DNA of 64,000 bases from Elephas maximus indicus. Taxonomy: Eukaryota > Chordata > Mammalia > Proboscidea > Elephantidae. The DNA is taken from positions 76,586,001 to 76,650,000 of the forward strand of contig NC_064838.1 in assembly GCF_024166365.1 (NCBI RefSeq), written 5' to 3'. Numbering within the stretch: position 1 is the stretch's first letter; each line of letters begins with the position of its first letter. The notes beneath the pieces were generated by a model, which saw only the letters and a list, made by a program, of their open reading frames with translations, had not been told where the DNA came from and did not search any database. A program made the translations under genes and the position numbers. Shown here piece by piece: positions 21,753 to 34,580 of this stretch.

Positions 21753-23629
21753 ACACCATGTTTGAAAGTTATCAATACTTTGGGCTTTCTTATTCATTGT
21801 CCAGCTTTCTCATGAAAACACCACGGCTTGGGTTAGGTGCACCTTAGTTCTTAAAGTGACATCTTTGTTTTTTAACACTTTAAAGAGGCCTTTTGAAGCA
21901 GATTTCCCAATGCAGTGCACCTTTTTATTTTTTGACTGCTGCTTCCATAGGTGTTGATTGTGGATCCAAGTGAAATAAAATCCTTGGCAAATTCAATCTA
22001 TTCTCTGTTTGTCATGATGTTGCTTATTGGTCCACTTGTGAGGATTTTTGTTTTCTTTGTTGAAATGTAAACCTTATTGAAGACTGTAGCCTTTGATCTT
22101 CATCAGCATGTGCTTCAAGTCCTCTTCACAGTCAGCAAGCAAGGTTGTGACATCTGCATAATGCAAGTTGTTAATGAGTCTCTCTCCAATTCTGATGCCC
22201 TGTTCTTCTTCATATAGTCCAGCTTCTGGCATTATTTACTCAGCATACAGATTGAATAAGTATGGTGAAAGGATCCAACCCTTACACACATCTGTCCTGA
22301 CTTTAAACCATGCAGTATCCCCTAGTTCTGTTCCAATGACTGCCCCTTGATCTATGTACAGGTTCATCTTCAGCACAATTAAGTGTTTTGGAATTCCCAT
22401 TCTACCCAATGTTATCCGTAATTTGTTATGATTCACACAGTTGAATGCCTTTGCATAGTTATTAAAACACAGGTAAACACCTTTCTGGTATTTTCTGCTT
22501 TCAGCCAAGATCCATCTGACATCAGCAATGATATTCCCCATTCCATGTCTTCTTCTGAATCCGACTGAATTTCTGGCATTTTCCCGTCAAGGTACTGTTG
22601 CAACCACTTTTGAATGATCTTCAGCAAAATTTTACTTGTGTGTGATATTAATTATATTGTTCAATAATTTCCCCATTCAGTTGGATTACCTTTCTTTAGG
22701 ATAGGGATAAATATGGCTCTCTTCCAATCAGTTGTTCAGGCAGCTGTCTTCCAAATGTCTTTTTTATGGATGAGTAAGCATTTCCACCACTGCATCTGTT
22801 GGTCAAAATATCTCAATTCATATTCTGTCAGTTTCTGGAGTCTTCTTTTTAGGCAATGTCTTCAGTGAAGCTTGGACTTCTTCTTTCAGTACCATCTATT
22901 CTTAATCACACACAACCTCCTGAAATGGTTGAACATCTACCAATTCTTTTTGGTACAGTGATTCTGTATTCCTTCCATCTTCTTTTGATGCATCCTCCAT
23001 CATTTAACATTTTCTCCATAGAATCCTTCAATATTGCAACTCGATGCTTGAATTTTTTTTCAGTTCTTTCAGCTTGAGTAATGCCAAGCATATTCATCCC
23101 TTTTGGTTTTCTAACTCCAAGTCTCTGCACATGTCATTAAAATACTTTGTTTTCTTGAGCTGCCCTTTGAAATCTTCTGTTTAGCTCTTTTACGTCATCA
23201 TTTCTTCCATTCTTTTAGGTACTTGACGCTCAAGAGCAAGTTTCAGGGTCTCTTCTGACATCCATTTTGATCATTTCTTTCTTTCCTGTCTTTTTAATGA
23301 CCTCTTGTTTTCTTCATGTATGATATCCTTGATGTCATAACACAGCTCATCTGGTTTTCAGTCATTAGTTTGGGTCAAATCTATTCTTGAGATGGCCTCT
23401 AAATTCAGGTGGGGAAACTCAAGGTTGTAAGTTGGCTGTTGTGGACTTCTAATTTTCCTCAGCTTCAAGTTGTACTTCTGTATGAGCAATTGATGTTCCG
23501 TTCTGCAGTCGGCCTGTGTCCTTGATCTGACTGAAGATATTGAGCTTTTCTATAACCTCGTTCCACAGATGCAGTTGATTAAATTCCTGTGTATTCCATT
23601 TGGTGAGGTCCATGTGTATAGCCACCATT
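21753..23629 (-). mobile_element. Older RTE LINE, middle part
   Basis: Continuation of the RTE interrupted at 18502. It covers the reverse transcriptase region (22236-22541 on the reverse strand reads KGVYLCFNNYAKAFNCVNHNKLR) and part of the endonuclease. It is much more diverged than the young element inside it. At 23629 an LTR interrupts it. Confidence 0.88.
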
Positions 23630-24108
23630 TGTCTTAGTCATCTAGTGCTGCTGTAACAGAAATACCACAAGTGAATGGCTTTAACAAATAGAATTTTATT
23701 CTCTCATAGTCTAGTAGGCTAGAAGTCCAAATTCAGGACACCAGCTCCAGGGAAATGCTTTCTCTGTAGCTCTTGAGGAAGGTCCTTGTTATCAATCTTT
23801 CTCTAGACTCGGAGCTTCTCCATGCAGGCATTCTGGATCCAAAGGATATACTGTGCTCCCAGCACTGATTTCATGATAGTATGAGGTCCCCATGTTTCTC
23901 TGCTGGCTTCTCTTTTTTATATCTCAAAAGAGATTGGCTCAAGATACAATTCAATCTTGCAGATTGAGTCCTGCCTCATTAACATAACTGCCTCCTATGC
24001 CACCTCATCAACATCATAGAGGTAGGATTTACAACACATAGGAAAATGACATCAGGTGACAAAAAGGAATCAGGGCCTAGTCAAATTGGTACATACTTTT
24101 TTTTGACA
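23630..24108 (-). mobile_element. MaLR-like solo LTR fossil inside the older RTE
   Basis: Solo LTR in minus orientation, starting 'tgtcttagtcatctagtgct' and ending 'ttgaca', so TG...CA ends are visible. It resembles the two other LTRs at 41935-42453 and 42720-46233 and the mammalian MaLR (ERVL-related) type. It carries no coding part and is moderately old: younger than the RTE it interrupts. Confidence 0.75.
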
Positions 24109-24580
24109 CTGCTTATGTTGTTGAAAAAGACATTTGCAATGAAGAAGTCCTTGGTCTTGCAAAAATCTATAATGCTATCCCTACCACCTTTTTTTATCAC
24201 CAAGACCATATTTTCCAACTATTGATACTTCTTTTTGTTTCCAATTTTCCCGTTCCTGATTGCATGTTCGATCAATTTCAGAGTGCAGACATTGAATATA
24301 ATTTTCAGTTTCTTCATCTTTGGCTTTATGGGTACATAAATTTGAGTAATAGTTGTATTAACTGGCCTTCCTTGTAGGCACACGGATGTCACCCATTACC
24401 GACTGAGTTGTACTTCAGGGTAGATCTTGCAATGCTCTGTTTGAAGAAGAATGCAATGCTATTCATCTTCAATTTCTCATTGAAGACAATTTGAAATAGT
24501 AGACCATATAATTTTCTGATTCAAAATGGCTAATAACAGTCCATTTCAGCTCACTAATGGCTAAGATATGGATGTTTATG
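24109..24580 (-). mobile_element. Older RTE LINE, 5'-most remaining part
   Basis: Remaining endonuclease-coding part of the older RTE, ending near 'atggctaagatatggatgtt'. The leader and the first codons are missing, which is ordinary 5' truncation. Confidence 0.85.
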
Positions 24581-27560
24581 CAACTTCTAAACTGTCTAAA
24601 ATATGTATTCATTATTTTTTGATAGGCATTTACATTAAAACAAAATTTGAATTAAAAATTATATTTGAAATTATCCCTGCAGGTGTAGAGAGAATTCTTG
24701 GGAAGAAATTAATTTCTAAAAAAAAGAGTAGGCTATTGGCATATAAGCAAAGTATACCTGGCCAAGAAGAGGGCATCTAAAATGACAGAAAGTGTTGAAT
24801 CCATGTGTCCACCCTCAGAAACTCCAAAGGAGGTAAGAGGAAGAGACAATTTGCTGCCACTTAATCCAAGGCTGGGAAGACATCTAGGAGAAAAACACAA
24901 TTAACCCTGTCAATCCTAAACAAAATTTGAGCAGGCTGAAGGGACGGGCTGCCTAAGCAGCAATTCCTTTTGTAGTAGTCTTGGTTTCCCTAGAACCAGA
25001 GCCTGAAGCAATGCTTACACACAAGTGGTTTATTTGGGAAGTGATTCCAGGCGGCAGGAATGTGTGATAGGAGGAATAAAGCAAGGAAAGAAAGAGCCAA
25101 TATGAAGATGAATCATATTGTTGGCCATGCTCTTGGTGACTGACGTCTTTTCTGAGAGACTTTCCAGGAGCCTTATGAAATTCATCTCAGAATATCTGCC
25201 TGGGAACAGAGAGGGGATGCCTTTATTTATCAGATCCCATTATCCTCACAGGTCAAGTGTGGCTCAGCAGGCTCTTACTTCCCCACATCTGGGTTGTACT
25301 TCCACAGGTGTCTTGTGAGTGCCTGCAGCATCCTACGCTGCTCTCAGACAAACCAAGGACATCAGCAGGAGCTTCCTGAGCCAGGGTGAGCAAGCAGAAG
25401 GGCTATAATTTGCACTGGCATAGAACTGGTTGCCACTGCAAAGCCTGGAGTAAGATGTGGGGCCATTTGGACCTGAAATAACACACTGGAAGTATTCCAC
25501 CCATTTTTCAAACACCTTATTGTGAGCCAAATAGAAATTTAAAACCTGGGTCCAATTTCCCTGCTCTAAGGCTTCTATGGTATTTTTCATTTTGTTTCTG
25601 CTCAGACCTCGCTCCCAACTGGTTCCTCAGAATTAGTTACAACTTAAAGCATTTGTTTATGGTCTATCAACACTAAAAGAATATGGACAATTGGATTGTG
25701 ATCAAAATCCACAAAGTATAAATAATTATTTTACTTGACATAACTATGTTTTTAGAGCTTGTAGGGCATGAAACCATTTTCAGCAGCACATTTGGCCAAC
25801 ATTTCTTTAGGGAGAGCTCTCATCTCATCAAAAAAAAAAAAAAAAAAATGAGAGTGAGGAATAGAAAAACTATGTCTCAGTTATTCACTTTAAATTGGCA
25901 CTTGGAAGTTAAACAGCAAACTTATGTGTAATTTCAACCCGAGACCAAAATGGATACAACTTTTGGACAGGAAAAAAAAAATTTTTTTTCTATGTAAATA
26001 CCTACGATGACTTTATTTCCTATTAGTTTCAGAAATCTAGAGAGAACATTCCTCTCTTCAGGGAATACAGTGAAGGACTAAACCCAGGACCAACAGGAGT
26101 TGATTGGATGGAGAAAATTATTAATCTTTACCATGGAAGGTAAGCATTTATTCTGACTGCATTCTAAGCTCTGAGTGCTGCCTTTGACTCAGAGCTAAAT
26201 GAATTTATCTATGAACTAATCCCCTGGTAAGTGAAAATCCATCTAACCGAAAGGAAGTAATTTTGCATCCAGACAAAAGAAATTAAGTTTGCTTATCTCT
26301 ACATGCATATATTTGTATATCTAGATTATATAAATTATATTTTTCCTTATAAATAAGCTGATATTAATCCTTTTGGAATGTGCATTTTTTCCTTTTGAGC
26401 GTCCTCAAATATTAAAAAAATAAAGCAAATTTTTTTTTTTGGTATAACATTGGGAAATTCGCTAAGAACTAATTAATGATAGCATTCGTAACCTTATGTG
26501 GGGTTAATCTGAGGAAAAATAGAAGGAGCTGACAGATGAGTGAAGTGATTGACTTGCATTTTAGGTAAAGGAGAAAAGATAACTACAAAGAAAAAGGGGC
26601 ACAAGTCAAGAAAACTGAGGGATGCACTGAAGTGGCGATTCATTGCTCCCTTTCTCCTTCGTTACTCTTTATGTGAGAAGCATACAGCGGGTAATTAAAA
26701 GCATGGAGTGTTGTTGGTTTGGGCACCTTAACATCAGAGGATCCTGGACACTAACGTGGAGTACATTTAATGAGCGGGTGAGAAAACAGGTGAATGGTAC
26801 GAGAAAAAGAAGGGCTTACTTCCATGGAGAGCTGGTACTAGCAACAGGAGAAAACTTGGAAGCTGTGGGGAAAAATTCATATCTGCTTTGATGTTTTGGA
26901 CAAGAAAAGATGAGTTACAGGAAGAACTAACCTAACAGTTCCAAGAATAATTCCAAGAATAGAAGAGCTATCAGAGCCACTTAGGCTTCAAATGCTATCA
27001 GATTTCATTTATTCTCCATAACGCTGTTAATATATGTCAACCTTTTAACGTAGGGCCAGGGTTTGCATGCCTTAAATGAGGTACTTACCTTGAATGTAAA
27101 CAACTCAATAATCCAGATAAATAATGTTTTCATGAAATATTTTTATAAAATAATGCAAAAATACACAATCAATGGAATATCAAAATTTTAAATAAAGACT
27201 GGATTTGAACTTACACTAGTACACATCATACTGGCTCTCTTCCAGCCTAACAAGAGGACAAGCTATAAGGGAACGAGAAATGCATTCTACCTGTGCTCAC
27301 TTTTGCATCCTATACATAGGGTGACTATAAATCTTAATTTATAACTTGAGCTATTGTAACTGTTACTATCATTCCTTTTAACTTTCAAAAATGACATGAT
27401 TATAATAGTAAATTATATGATAAGCCCACTAATACATAGTTTAGAATGAATGACTTTAAATATAGTATAGGATAGCTGATGGAATAACTTGATTTATTTC
27501 TACAACACTCATTCTGATTCAAGCCATGCCAAATCAATACTTCTGATGGTAACTTGTCAT
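24581..27560. repeat. Segmental duplication, block B copy 1
   Basis: Non-coding flank of the OR at 27605, matching 46234-50430. It includes a stretch (24980-25560) with one copy of the 85-bp sequence that is amplified at 46956-47887 in the other unit. It also has shared runs such as 'gcatttattctgactgca' (26145, 48600). I see no gene: the longest frames (25333-25590, 26643-26891) are not kept in the second copy. Confidence 0.75.
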
Positions 27561-27572
27561 TTTTTTTTTCAG
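27561..27572 (+). promoter_or_regulatory. Likely 3' splice acceptor upstream of the OR at 27605
   Basis: 'catttttttttttcag' ends 32 bases before the ATG, the same spacing as at 11010 and 50470. Confidence 0.6.
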
Positions 27573-27604
27573 TTACGTCTTCTGAGAATTGACTGCATTA
27601 GGCT

Positions 27605-28543
27605 ATGGAAAATATCAATAATGTCACTGAATTTATTCTGTTGGGACTTTCTCAGAACAAGAAAATTAAAAGTTTGTGCTTTCAATTATTCTTACTTTGT
27701 TGCATAGCTATTTGGATGGGAAACTTGCTCATAATCATTTCCATCACTTGCAGTCAGCTAATAGGTCAACCCATGTACTTCTTTCTTAATTACCTTGCTC
27801 TCTCAGACTTGTGTTATACCTCAACGGTGACGCCCAGGCTGGTCACGGGCTTACTGGAAGAAAGGAACACGATCTCTTATATTAGCTGCATGGCACAGCT
27901 TTTTGCTATGCATTTCTTTGGGGTGATTGAGGTCTTCATCCTCACAGTGATGGCCTATGACCACTACGTGGCCATCTGCAAACCCCTGCACTACACTGTC
28001 ATCATGAGCAGGAGGAGGTGTTATGTATTGGTCTTTGCTTGCTGTACTGGGGCATTTCTGCATTCCTTTATGCAATGTCTCCTCACTATCAGTCTACCTT
28101 TCTGTGGCCCCAATGAGATAGATCACTACTTCTGCGATGTCTATCCTTTGCTGAAACTGGCCTGCACTGACACATACAGTGTCGGGATCCTGGTTGTCGC
28201 CAATTCAGGCACGATGGGTTTGGTGAATTTTGTTGTCTTCATGCTGTCCTTTTTCTTCATTTTGTACACCGTCAGGGTTTACCCAGCTGAAAGCCGCAGC
28301 AAAGCTCTTTCCACGTGCAGTTCTCACGTAACAGTTGTGGTTCTATTCTTTGTGCCTGTCCTGTTTATTTACATTAGACCAGCCTCCACTTTTCCAGAAG
28401 ATAAAGTGTTTGCCCTTTTCTACACCATCATTGTCCCCATGTTCAACCCTCTGATCTACACTCTGAGAAACATGGAGATGAAGAAAGCATTGAGGAAAGT
28501 TTGGTGTCAGAATCCATTTTTGATTGGAAGGCAATTGGCCTGA
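27605..28543 (+). CDS. OR4P4-like: OR4P4-like olfactory receptor, full length, DHY variant
   Basis: Intronless 312-residue odorant receptor of OR family 4, a seven-transmembrane G-protein-coupled receptor of sensory neuron cilia. The start [10 protein letters not shown] carries a glycosylation site at N6. Seen in order: GNLLIII in TM1 (residues 39-45), PMYFFLN in TM2 (56-62), C95 and C177 for the conserved disulphide, [15 protein letters not shown] (116-130), [21 protein letters not shown] (167-187), [10 protein letters not shown] before TM6, and [12 protein letters not shown] in TM7. The full frame is open, but the arginine of the DRY motif, which family knowledge ties to G-protein coupling, is histidine (H120). 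It may therefore be a weak or silent receptor. It is the sister of the gene at 50470. The ligand is unknown. Confidence 0.88.
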   Translation: MENINNVTEFILLGLSQNKKIKSLCFQLFLLCCIAIWMGNLLIIISITCSQLIGQPMYFFLNYLALSDLCYTSTVTPRLVTGLLEERNTISYISCMAQLFAMHFFGVIEVFILTVMAYDHYVAICKPLHYTVIMSRRRCYVLVFACCTGAFLHSFMQCLLTISLPFCGPNEIDHYFCDVYPLLKLACTDTYSVGILVVANSGTMGLVNFVVFMLSFFFILYTVRVYPAESRSKALSTCSSHVTVVVLFFVPVLFIYIRPASTFPEDKVFALFYTIIVPMFNPLIYTLRNMEMKKALRKVWCQNPFLIGRQLA

Positions 28544-28572
28544 AGGCTACATATACTCCCCATTACACACTT

Positions 28573-28767
28573 TCCAAGTGAGTTAAATGCTAGGCTGGTA
28601 AACAATAATAGGTCGGTGGTTTGTACCCATAAGCCACTCCATGGGAAGAAGATGTGGCAGTCTGATTGCGTAAAGATTACAGGCTTGGAAAGCTGATGGG
28701 GCAGTTCTACTCTGCCCTGTAGCGTCAGTATGTGTCAGAATCGACTCTAAGTCACCAGTTTTATTGA
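28573..28767 (+). repeat. AfroSINE, long form, diverged
   Basis: Old SINE right after the receptor stop, with 'gaagaagatgtggcagtctg' in the body and tail 'gtgtcagaatcgactctaag'. The same insertion follows the OR at 50470 (51764-51966). Confidence 0.8.
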
Positions 28768-30056
28768 TGGTTATATGGCCTCTTATTCTGTCTGCATTTC
28801 CCTTCAAAAAAGGAATATCAAAAATTTAGAACCATTTTTTTTTTCACTCAACACATTCTTTTCCATATTCACTGTAAAAAGGCTAAAAAAAAAATAAAAA
28901 TGTATGTGGGGTCTAAACAATAAAATATTGTAAGAAATAATAACTATATAGAAAAATTGAAAGTGTTTTTCTAACATAACTTTGATGATAAAATAAGTAT
29001 TGTGCTTAGAAAAGAAAGTACATAAAATTGTTTTTTAAATATTTTTATCATTGTTAATACTTGCAAATTAACTTTTGTAAAATAATATTCAAAAAATATT
29101 TTTAATAAAAATATCTCACTTGCATTTACTTTATCCTTTAAATATATTTTTCGTAATATAAGAATTATAAGCACAAAAGTTTTGCAACCTATGTTCATAT
29201 ATGTTTAAGTCATCTTTTAATGTAACATTATAATAACTTATTTCAATCAGTACAGGATATTTGGGAGAATCTTTTCCTCCTAACAAAAAGCTACATAATC
29301 TCTAGTTTGAAATGATGATCTAATTATTATTTTATTTTACAGGTGAGTAAACTTGGAGGATTCAATTTTTTCTTACCATGAAGCTGAAAACTAGAGAGGC
29401 AGTTAAGTAGTTAAGTAAAGAAAAAACAACAAAAAATGAACAATAATATTTTATAGCTCTGTATGAGAAAGTGGAGCTCACAGATCCTCATTACCAAATG
29501 GGTTCTCTATATTTTGCCAAATATTATTTTACAATTTCTTCAACTGGAACTTAGATAATAAAGGAAAATATTTTACCTAAAAATTTAAATTTAATTGCCT
29601 TGACTAACATCACTGAAGTAAGAAAATAAGTGAGGAGTAATAAATATCAACAACATGGTGGTGCTTAATTCCCAAATGGGTCACTAAAACAGGATGATTA
29701 AAAGTATGTGAAAACCAGAGATATTTCATAAGATATTCATACATTAATTCAACAAATATTTATTAAGTTTTTAAAATATTCTATAAACTATGCTTGTTAC
29801 TAAGGAAATAGCAGTGAGATAACTGTGACATGACCCCTACCCTAATGGAACTTAAAATCTAATGAAAAATACAAATAAAAAAGGGAAATAAATCAGGAAA
29901 GGAACTAAAAGATGAGCTCCAGTGATGGCAAACTATTGTTCAAAAGTCTTGGTTTTTACATTGTCTGGCTCATGTTCTCATTTGCAAAGGGACTCACAGA
30001 GTGGAATTGTCCTAAGAATATATTCATTTACATCTCGTTTTGTCCTCCGATGCCTT
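28768..30056. repeat. Segmental duplication, flank between + and - ORs, copy 1
   Basis: AT-rich non-coding sequence matching 51967-54569. It holds an L2-like remnant at about 29740-29865 ('caacaaatatttattaagt', 'tgacatgacccctacc'). The copy in unit 3 has about 1.3 kb of extra sequence (52822-54150) that is absent here. Confidence 0.7.
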
Positions 30057-30888
30057 TCAATTTTTTTCTTCCCTTCCACAAACATTTGGTTGCATCACCT
30101 TTCCTTATGACATTTTCATCTCCATGTTTCTAAGCACGTAGATAAGAGAGTCGAGCATGGGAACGATAATTGTGTAAAAAAGCATAACCATTTTATCTTC
30201 TGGTGAAGTTGTTGCACTCTAATAAATAAAGATGACAGGTAAAAGAAAAAATCACTACAGGGATGTGAGAACTGCAAGTAGAAGGTGCTTTGCTGCAGCT
30301 CTCTGCAGAATATGCTCTGAAATTAGACGTTATCATAATGTAGGAGGATCAAAACCATGAAGACCACCAATCCCATCGTACCACATTTGGCAATGACTAA
30401 GAAACCACTTTTGTCTGTGTCGGTGCAGGCCAATTTCAACAAAGGATAGACATTACAGAAATAGTGATCTATTTGATTGGGGCCGCAGAAAGGTAAAAAA
30501 AAAAAAAAAAAAAAGATAAGAAGGAATAGACCAAGGGGATCAGGAGTCCACCAGCACAGGATGCTGTGAGAATTGAGTTACATCTTTGCCTGTTCATGAC
30601 AATAGCATAGTGCAGTGGTTTGCGGATGGTAACATACAGGTCATAGGCCATCCCTGTGAGGATGAAAACCTCAGTACCTCCCAAAGAAGTATGTGGTCAA
30701 AAGTTGTATTATGCAGTTTTTACAAGAAATGGGCTTTCTTGCTGTCAATAAATCACTCAGTAGTTTGACTGTCACAATGAAAGTGTAGAAAAGATCTGAG
30801 ACAGCAAGGTAACTAAGGAAGAAGTACATGGGCTGGTTAGTTAGCTGGCTGCAGGTGATAGAAATCATAATAACTACATTCTCCAACC
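30057..30888 (-). pseudogene. OR family 4 pseudogene, antisense, N-terminally truncated (copy 1)
   Basis: Minus-strand odorant receptor remnant. Reading from the right, 30671-30886 gives [25 protein letters not shown] and [11 protein letters not shown] (TM1 end to TM3). 30469-30684 gives [24 protein letters not shown] and part of TM4. Weaker similarity continues to near 30057, where the reverse strand reads an MLDSLIYVLRN-like TM7. The first 40 or so residues are absent. DRY is DLY. A run of 20 A at 30497-30516 (T on the coding strand) and several frame changes break it. It has the same 5' breakpoint as the copy at 54570-55402, so it was already broken before the duplication. Confidence 0.85.
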
Positions 30889-31006
30889 ATGTAATGAGCT
30901 AACAGTGCCACTAGGGCCCCTTAGTCTAAAAATGTTCTTGGTATTACAACTCAGTAACCCAGTGCCGTTCTTAACCCAGTGCCATTCTTGGTATGAGGGA
31001 GCTAGA

Positions 31007-31436
31007 AATATAGATGGAAGTTTAAACATGGTGAATCATTCACTGATCTATGGGGAAGGTGACATGAACAGGAAGAATTGCCAAGAAGGGAAATAAAATC
31101 TCATTTGTGGCCTTGGAAATGGAGAAAACTGGAGATTCACACATTTATTTAGCAAAATTGATAGGACATCAGAAGGCACTTAATTAGTGGAGATATTAAT
31201 TTTCTACCAATAAATGCAGACAGAATGATTGGCTTTGTCTGTGAGTACACTAGCAACCTTAGCTTCTGCACAGGCTTAATTTTGTGTGTGAGCTGTAATT
31301 CTCTTGTTTTATTATCAGGGGAGGGATGGGGGAAGCTAATTCATTTTTTTTTTTTAATTTCTATGCACAAGATTAAAATAATAATTTTGTGTTTGTTCAG
31401 ATGAACAAGCCATTACTTTAATACGTTAAAGTCCAG
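31007..31436. repeat. Block E partial copy at the unit 1/unit 2 junction
   Basis: From 'agctagaaatatagatggaa' to 'aagccattactttaatac' this matches 6563-7160, 36029-36445 and 55462-55880. At 31430-31437 the match to block E stops and block D begins, which marks the duplication junction. Confidence 0.8.
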
Positions 31437-31479
31437 CTTTCCCATGTACTTATAGGCAGGGGCAAAGATTTTAAGGACC

Positions 31480-31524
31480 TAGTGATGGTTTATATATATA
31501 TATATTTTTAGTGATGGTTTATAT
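31480..31524. repeat. Small AT/T-rich insert with 16-bp direct repeat
   Basis: tagtgatggtttatat at 31480-31495 recurs at 31509-31524, around a 13-bp AT/T-rich insert. Unit 1 has a single copy of this target near 2554. It looks like a tiny insertion with a target repeat, or a slippage duplication. Confidence 0.55.
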
Positions 31525-32027
31525 TTTGGTTATAGTGTTTATTACATCAGAAACATCGAAAATGTGGAATGACGGGATAAGAAAATTAATAGATTTATTA
31601 ACATAGCTACCAGATGAATGGCTATGCCTTTTCATTTGGAAAAAAATAAAAACTACACATATTAGCTTATCCTGATGTATAGGACCGAGTTATGAACTCA
31701 GTAACCATCCTAGCTGACAGGGAATGTGGCCAAGGGGCAAAAAATAATAATAATAATAATAATATTTTTTCTTTAGCAACATTCTTTCTGTGGAAATTTT
31801 TCTTTCCTTTTAATGTAAAGAAAAGGAACAACAAAGTGACAATTACATGTGGAATAAAAAACGTAACATGATGGTACATGGATAAAGCGCATCACTTGTA
31901 TATAATGTGATAAGCAGATTTCTGATCAAAACTCCCCAAGGGAACCCAAAGAAAATGCAAGAATGTATTTTTGTGTCATTAATATTGTCAATTTATAGAA
32001 ATTATAGAAATAAAATGGGGCTCAAAA

Positions 32028-32246
32028 AGCAACCTAAACAAACCAAACCCATTGCCTTCTAGTTAATTCCAACTCATAACGGACCTATAGGACAGGGTAA
32101 AGCTGCCTCATAGAGTTTCCAAGTCTGTAATCTTTATGGATGAAGACTTCCACATCTTTTTCTGAAGGGCAACTATTGGGTTTGAACCACTGAGCTTTTG
32201 GTTAGCAGCTGAGCACGTCAACCACTGTATCACCAGGGCCCCTCCC
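32028..32246 (-). repeat. AfroSINE, long form (counterpart of 3041-3257)
   Basis: Reverse-oriented SINE with tail 'cattgccttctagttaattc' and head 'caccagggcccctcc', in the same flanks as the unit 1 copy. Confidence 0.85.
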
Positions 32247-32566
32247 TTAAAGCAAAAACCCCTCAAATTTGTTTTCATCACAACTCTACATATAAAGAAC
32301 AAGAGGATTCAGGCATTGTCGCCTAGGGGGGGAATGTCTAATGACTGAGGCTGCTAAATTACATGCAGCTGAGTTAACTGGCCAGCATACACTTTATAAT
32401 CCAGATTCTTTCCCAGCTGTGCAGTGTGTCTGATAATGTGGATCTAAAAGAAACCCACCTGGTGAGTTGAGTACTTGGGAAGATAAATTCAAACAACATG
32501 CACGGGATTCTTAATGTCCTAAAATAAGAAGAAATGTAGGTTTAGAATTTGGACTTAATATTTAGT

Positions 32567-32722
32567 TTGGAGCCCTGATGACTTGGTAGTTAAGAGCTGA
32601 GCTGCTAACCAAAAGGTCAGTGGCTTGAATCCACCGGCTGTTCCTTGGAAACCCTATGGAGCAGTTCTACTCTGTCCTATAGGGTCGCTATGAGACGAAA
32701 TTGACTGGACAGCAATGGGTTT
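32567..32722 (+). repeat. AfroSINE, short form (site of 3584-3753)
   Basis: Short-form SINE starting 'tggagccctgatgacttgg' and ending 'ggacagcaatgggttta' with little A/T tail. It sits at the same site as the SINE at 3584, probably the same ancestral insertion. Confidence 0.8.
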
Positions 32723-34375
32723 AGGATTTAGTTAGTCATGTAGCCTGAATATCTTAGAATCATTTTAGTGATGCAAATAGAGATTGTGGTTTGACTTGTT
32801 TGGATGGGTAAATTATTATTATTCCTCTTGCCTGTGAACTGTTGTTCTGAATACATGACTTCCTGTTGTTTCTGGGAACATTTGTCCAATAACGTGTCTG
32901 TTGTCACCATAAAGGTACAAGTCTCCCTCCCCCCAAGAATAGTGGAAGGACTATGTTGAGGGAAATGTGAATTCAAGAAGCTTAAATGAAATAATCAGCA
33001 CAGCAGGAGAATGGCCAGCATGTCACTGAGGAAAGAGAAATAGCAAGAGAAAGAAAGCTTAGAACAGAGCCCCAACAACTGAAGCAGAAGAACCTGGGGT
33101 GAGTTATTTCCCCTCCCTTCCCTTTATCCCACCTAAGTGTGTGATATCTGTTCAATGTAGTTTTGAATCCATATTTTAAATAACAGACTGACTGGCAATC
33201 AAAGTTAAATATAGGCATCCTCTCTGAATTTTATAGACTAATTTCTTTCGAGATTAAAACAGCAATAAATGCAAGTTGCTGTCCACTGAGGGTGTAATGT
33301 GGTGTTTCTAAAGGACAAGCAGTCAGTCATTGACAGGGAAATGATTCTAAGCTGAGTAGGAAATTTCAAAAGAGAAGAAAACATTATAAGCACTTCTTAT
33401 AGAAAGTCAACAGAGTATCGATTAAGAAAAAAACATGATTGACAAGTTACCAAGAAAATAAGAAAATCTAAACTGAAGAGACAAATAAGCTCCCTGCAAC
33501 AACCACCACCAGGATCACCCTTCCTCCTCCCCCTCAAACAAAACATCAAATAAAACTTAACCAAAAACCAGGAGCTCACTAAAAATCAGATAGAAGTATT
33601 TCAAAACCAGAATCTGTGTTTACCTCATCTCTATTTACTTTCTTTCATAAATATGATTATGGTGATAATGGTTTTATCATTTAATATCTTACATGTAACA
33701 TATACTGTTTTCAATCTTTAAATTTCTTCATTGAACAAATATTTACTGATTATAGGTAGCATGCATTTAATGAGGGATATAACAGAGGTATAAGACATGA
33801 AAATAGTTACTTGTTGAACCCCTACCATGTTCCGGGTGACACTTGGATACCCTTTATCTAGTCAATTCTCACAAGATTTTGGGAGCGTAGATATCATTAT
33901 CCCCAGTGTACACATCAGCAGTGTGGTGGTCTTAGAGAATACATTGCATATGGAAGCCACACAGGTTAGGAAGATGTAAAGCCGAAATTCAAAATGAAAT
34001 TTGTCCAAGCATTTGCCAATATTTCAAGGAGCAGTATAAAACAGTCTATGTGCCCCTGAAGAACGTAAGATCACCCATTATAAGCATTTATAGAGTTTGG
34101 TATGAATTGAAGATGGAAAGTCTTGAGGAAGTGATTCTTCCCTTTCAAATCATAATAGTACCAAACATTTATAGATTACACTCTGTGAATCTTCACAGTG
34201 CTAAGTATATCACATTTTGCTAAGTGTCTTGCCATGTGAGGTATTTGCTGGTTTAAATCTTGACTACCTCTTATTAGCTCTAGGACTTTGGGCTGGTTAC
34301 TTAATGTCTATATGGTCAGTGTCCTTTTTAGGAATATAAGTTTCCTGATAATGCATACTTCATAAAATTATTGTG

Positions 34376-34580
34376 GAGTTCATGAGCAACGCAAACAGTT
34401 AACACTCTCGGCTGCTAGCAAAAAGGTTGGAAGTTTGAATCCACCCAGAGGCACCCTGAAAGAAAGGCCTGGTGATCTCCTTCTGAAAAATCAGCCACTG
34501 AAAACCCTATGGAGCACAATTCTACTTTGAAAAACGTGGATTCATCGTGAGTCTGAGTCTGTTCTAAGGCAACTGGTTTA
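34376..34580 (+). repeat. AfroSINE, diverged (counterpart of 5141-5350)
   Basis: Old SINE with degraded head 'tggagttcatgagcaacgca', middle 'gaaaaatcagccactgaaaa' and degraded tail. Confidence 0.7.
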
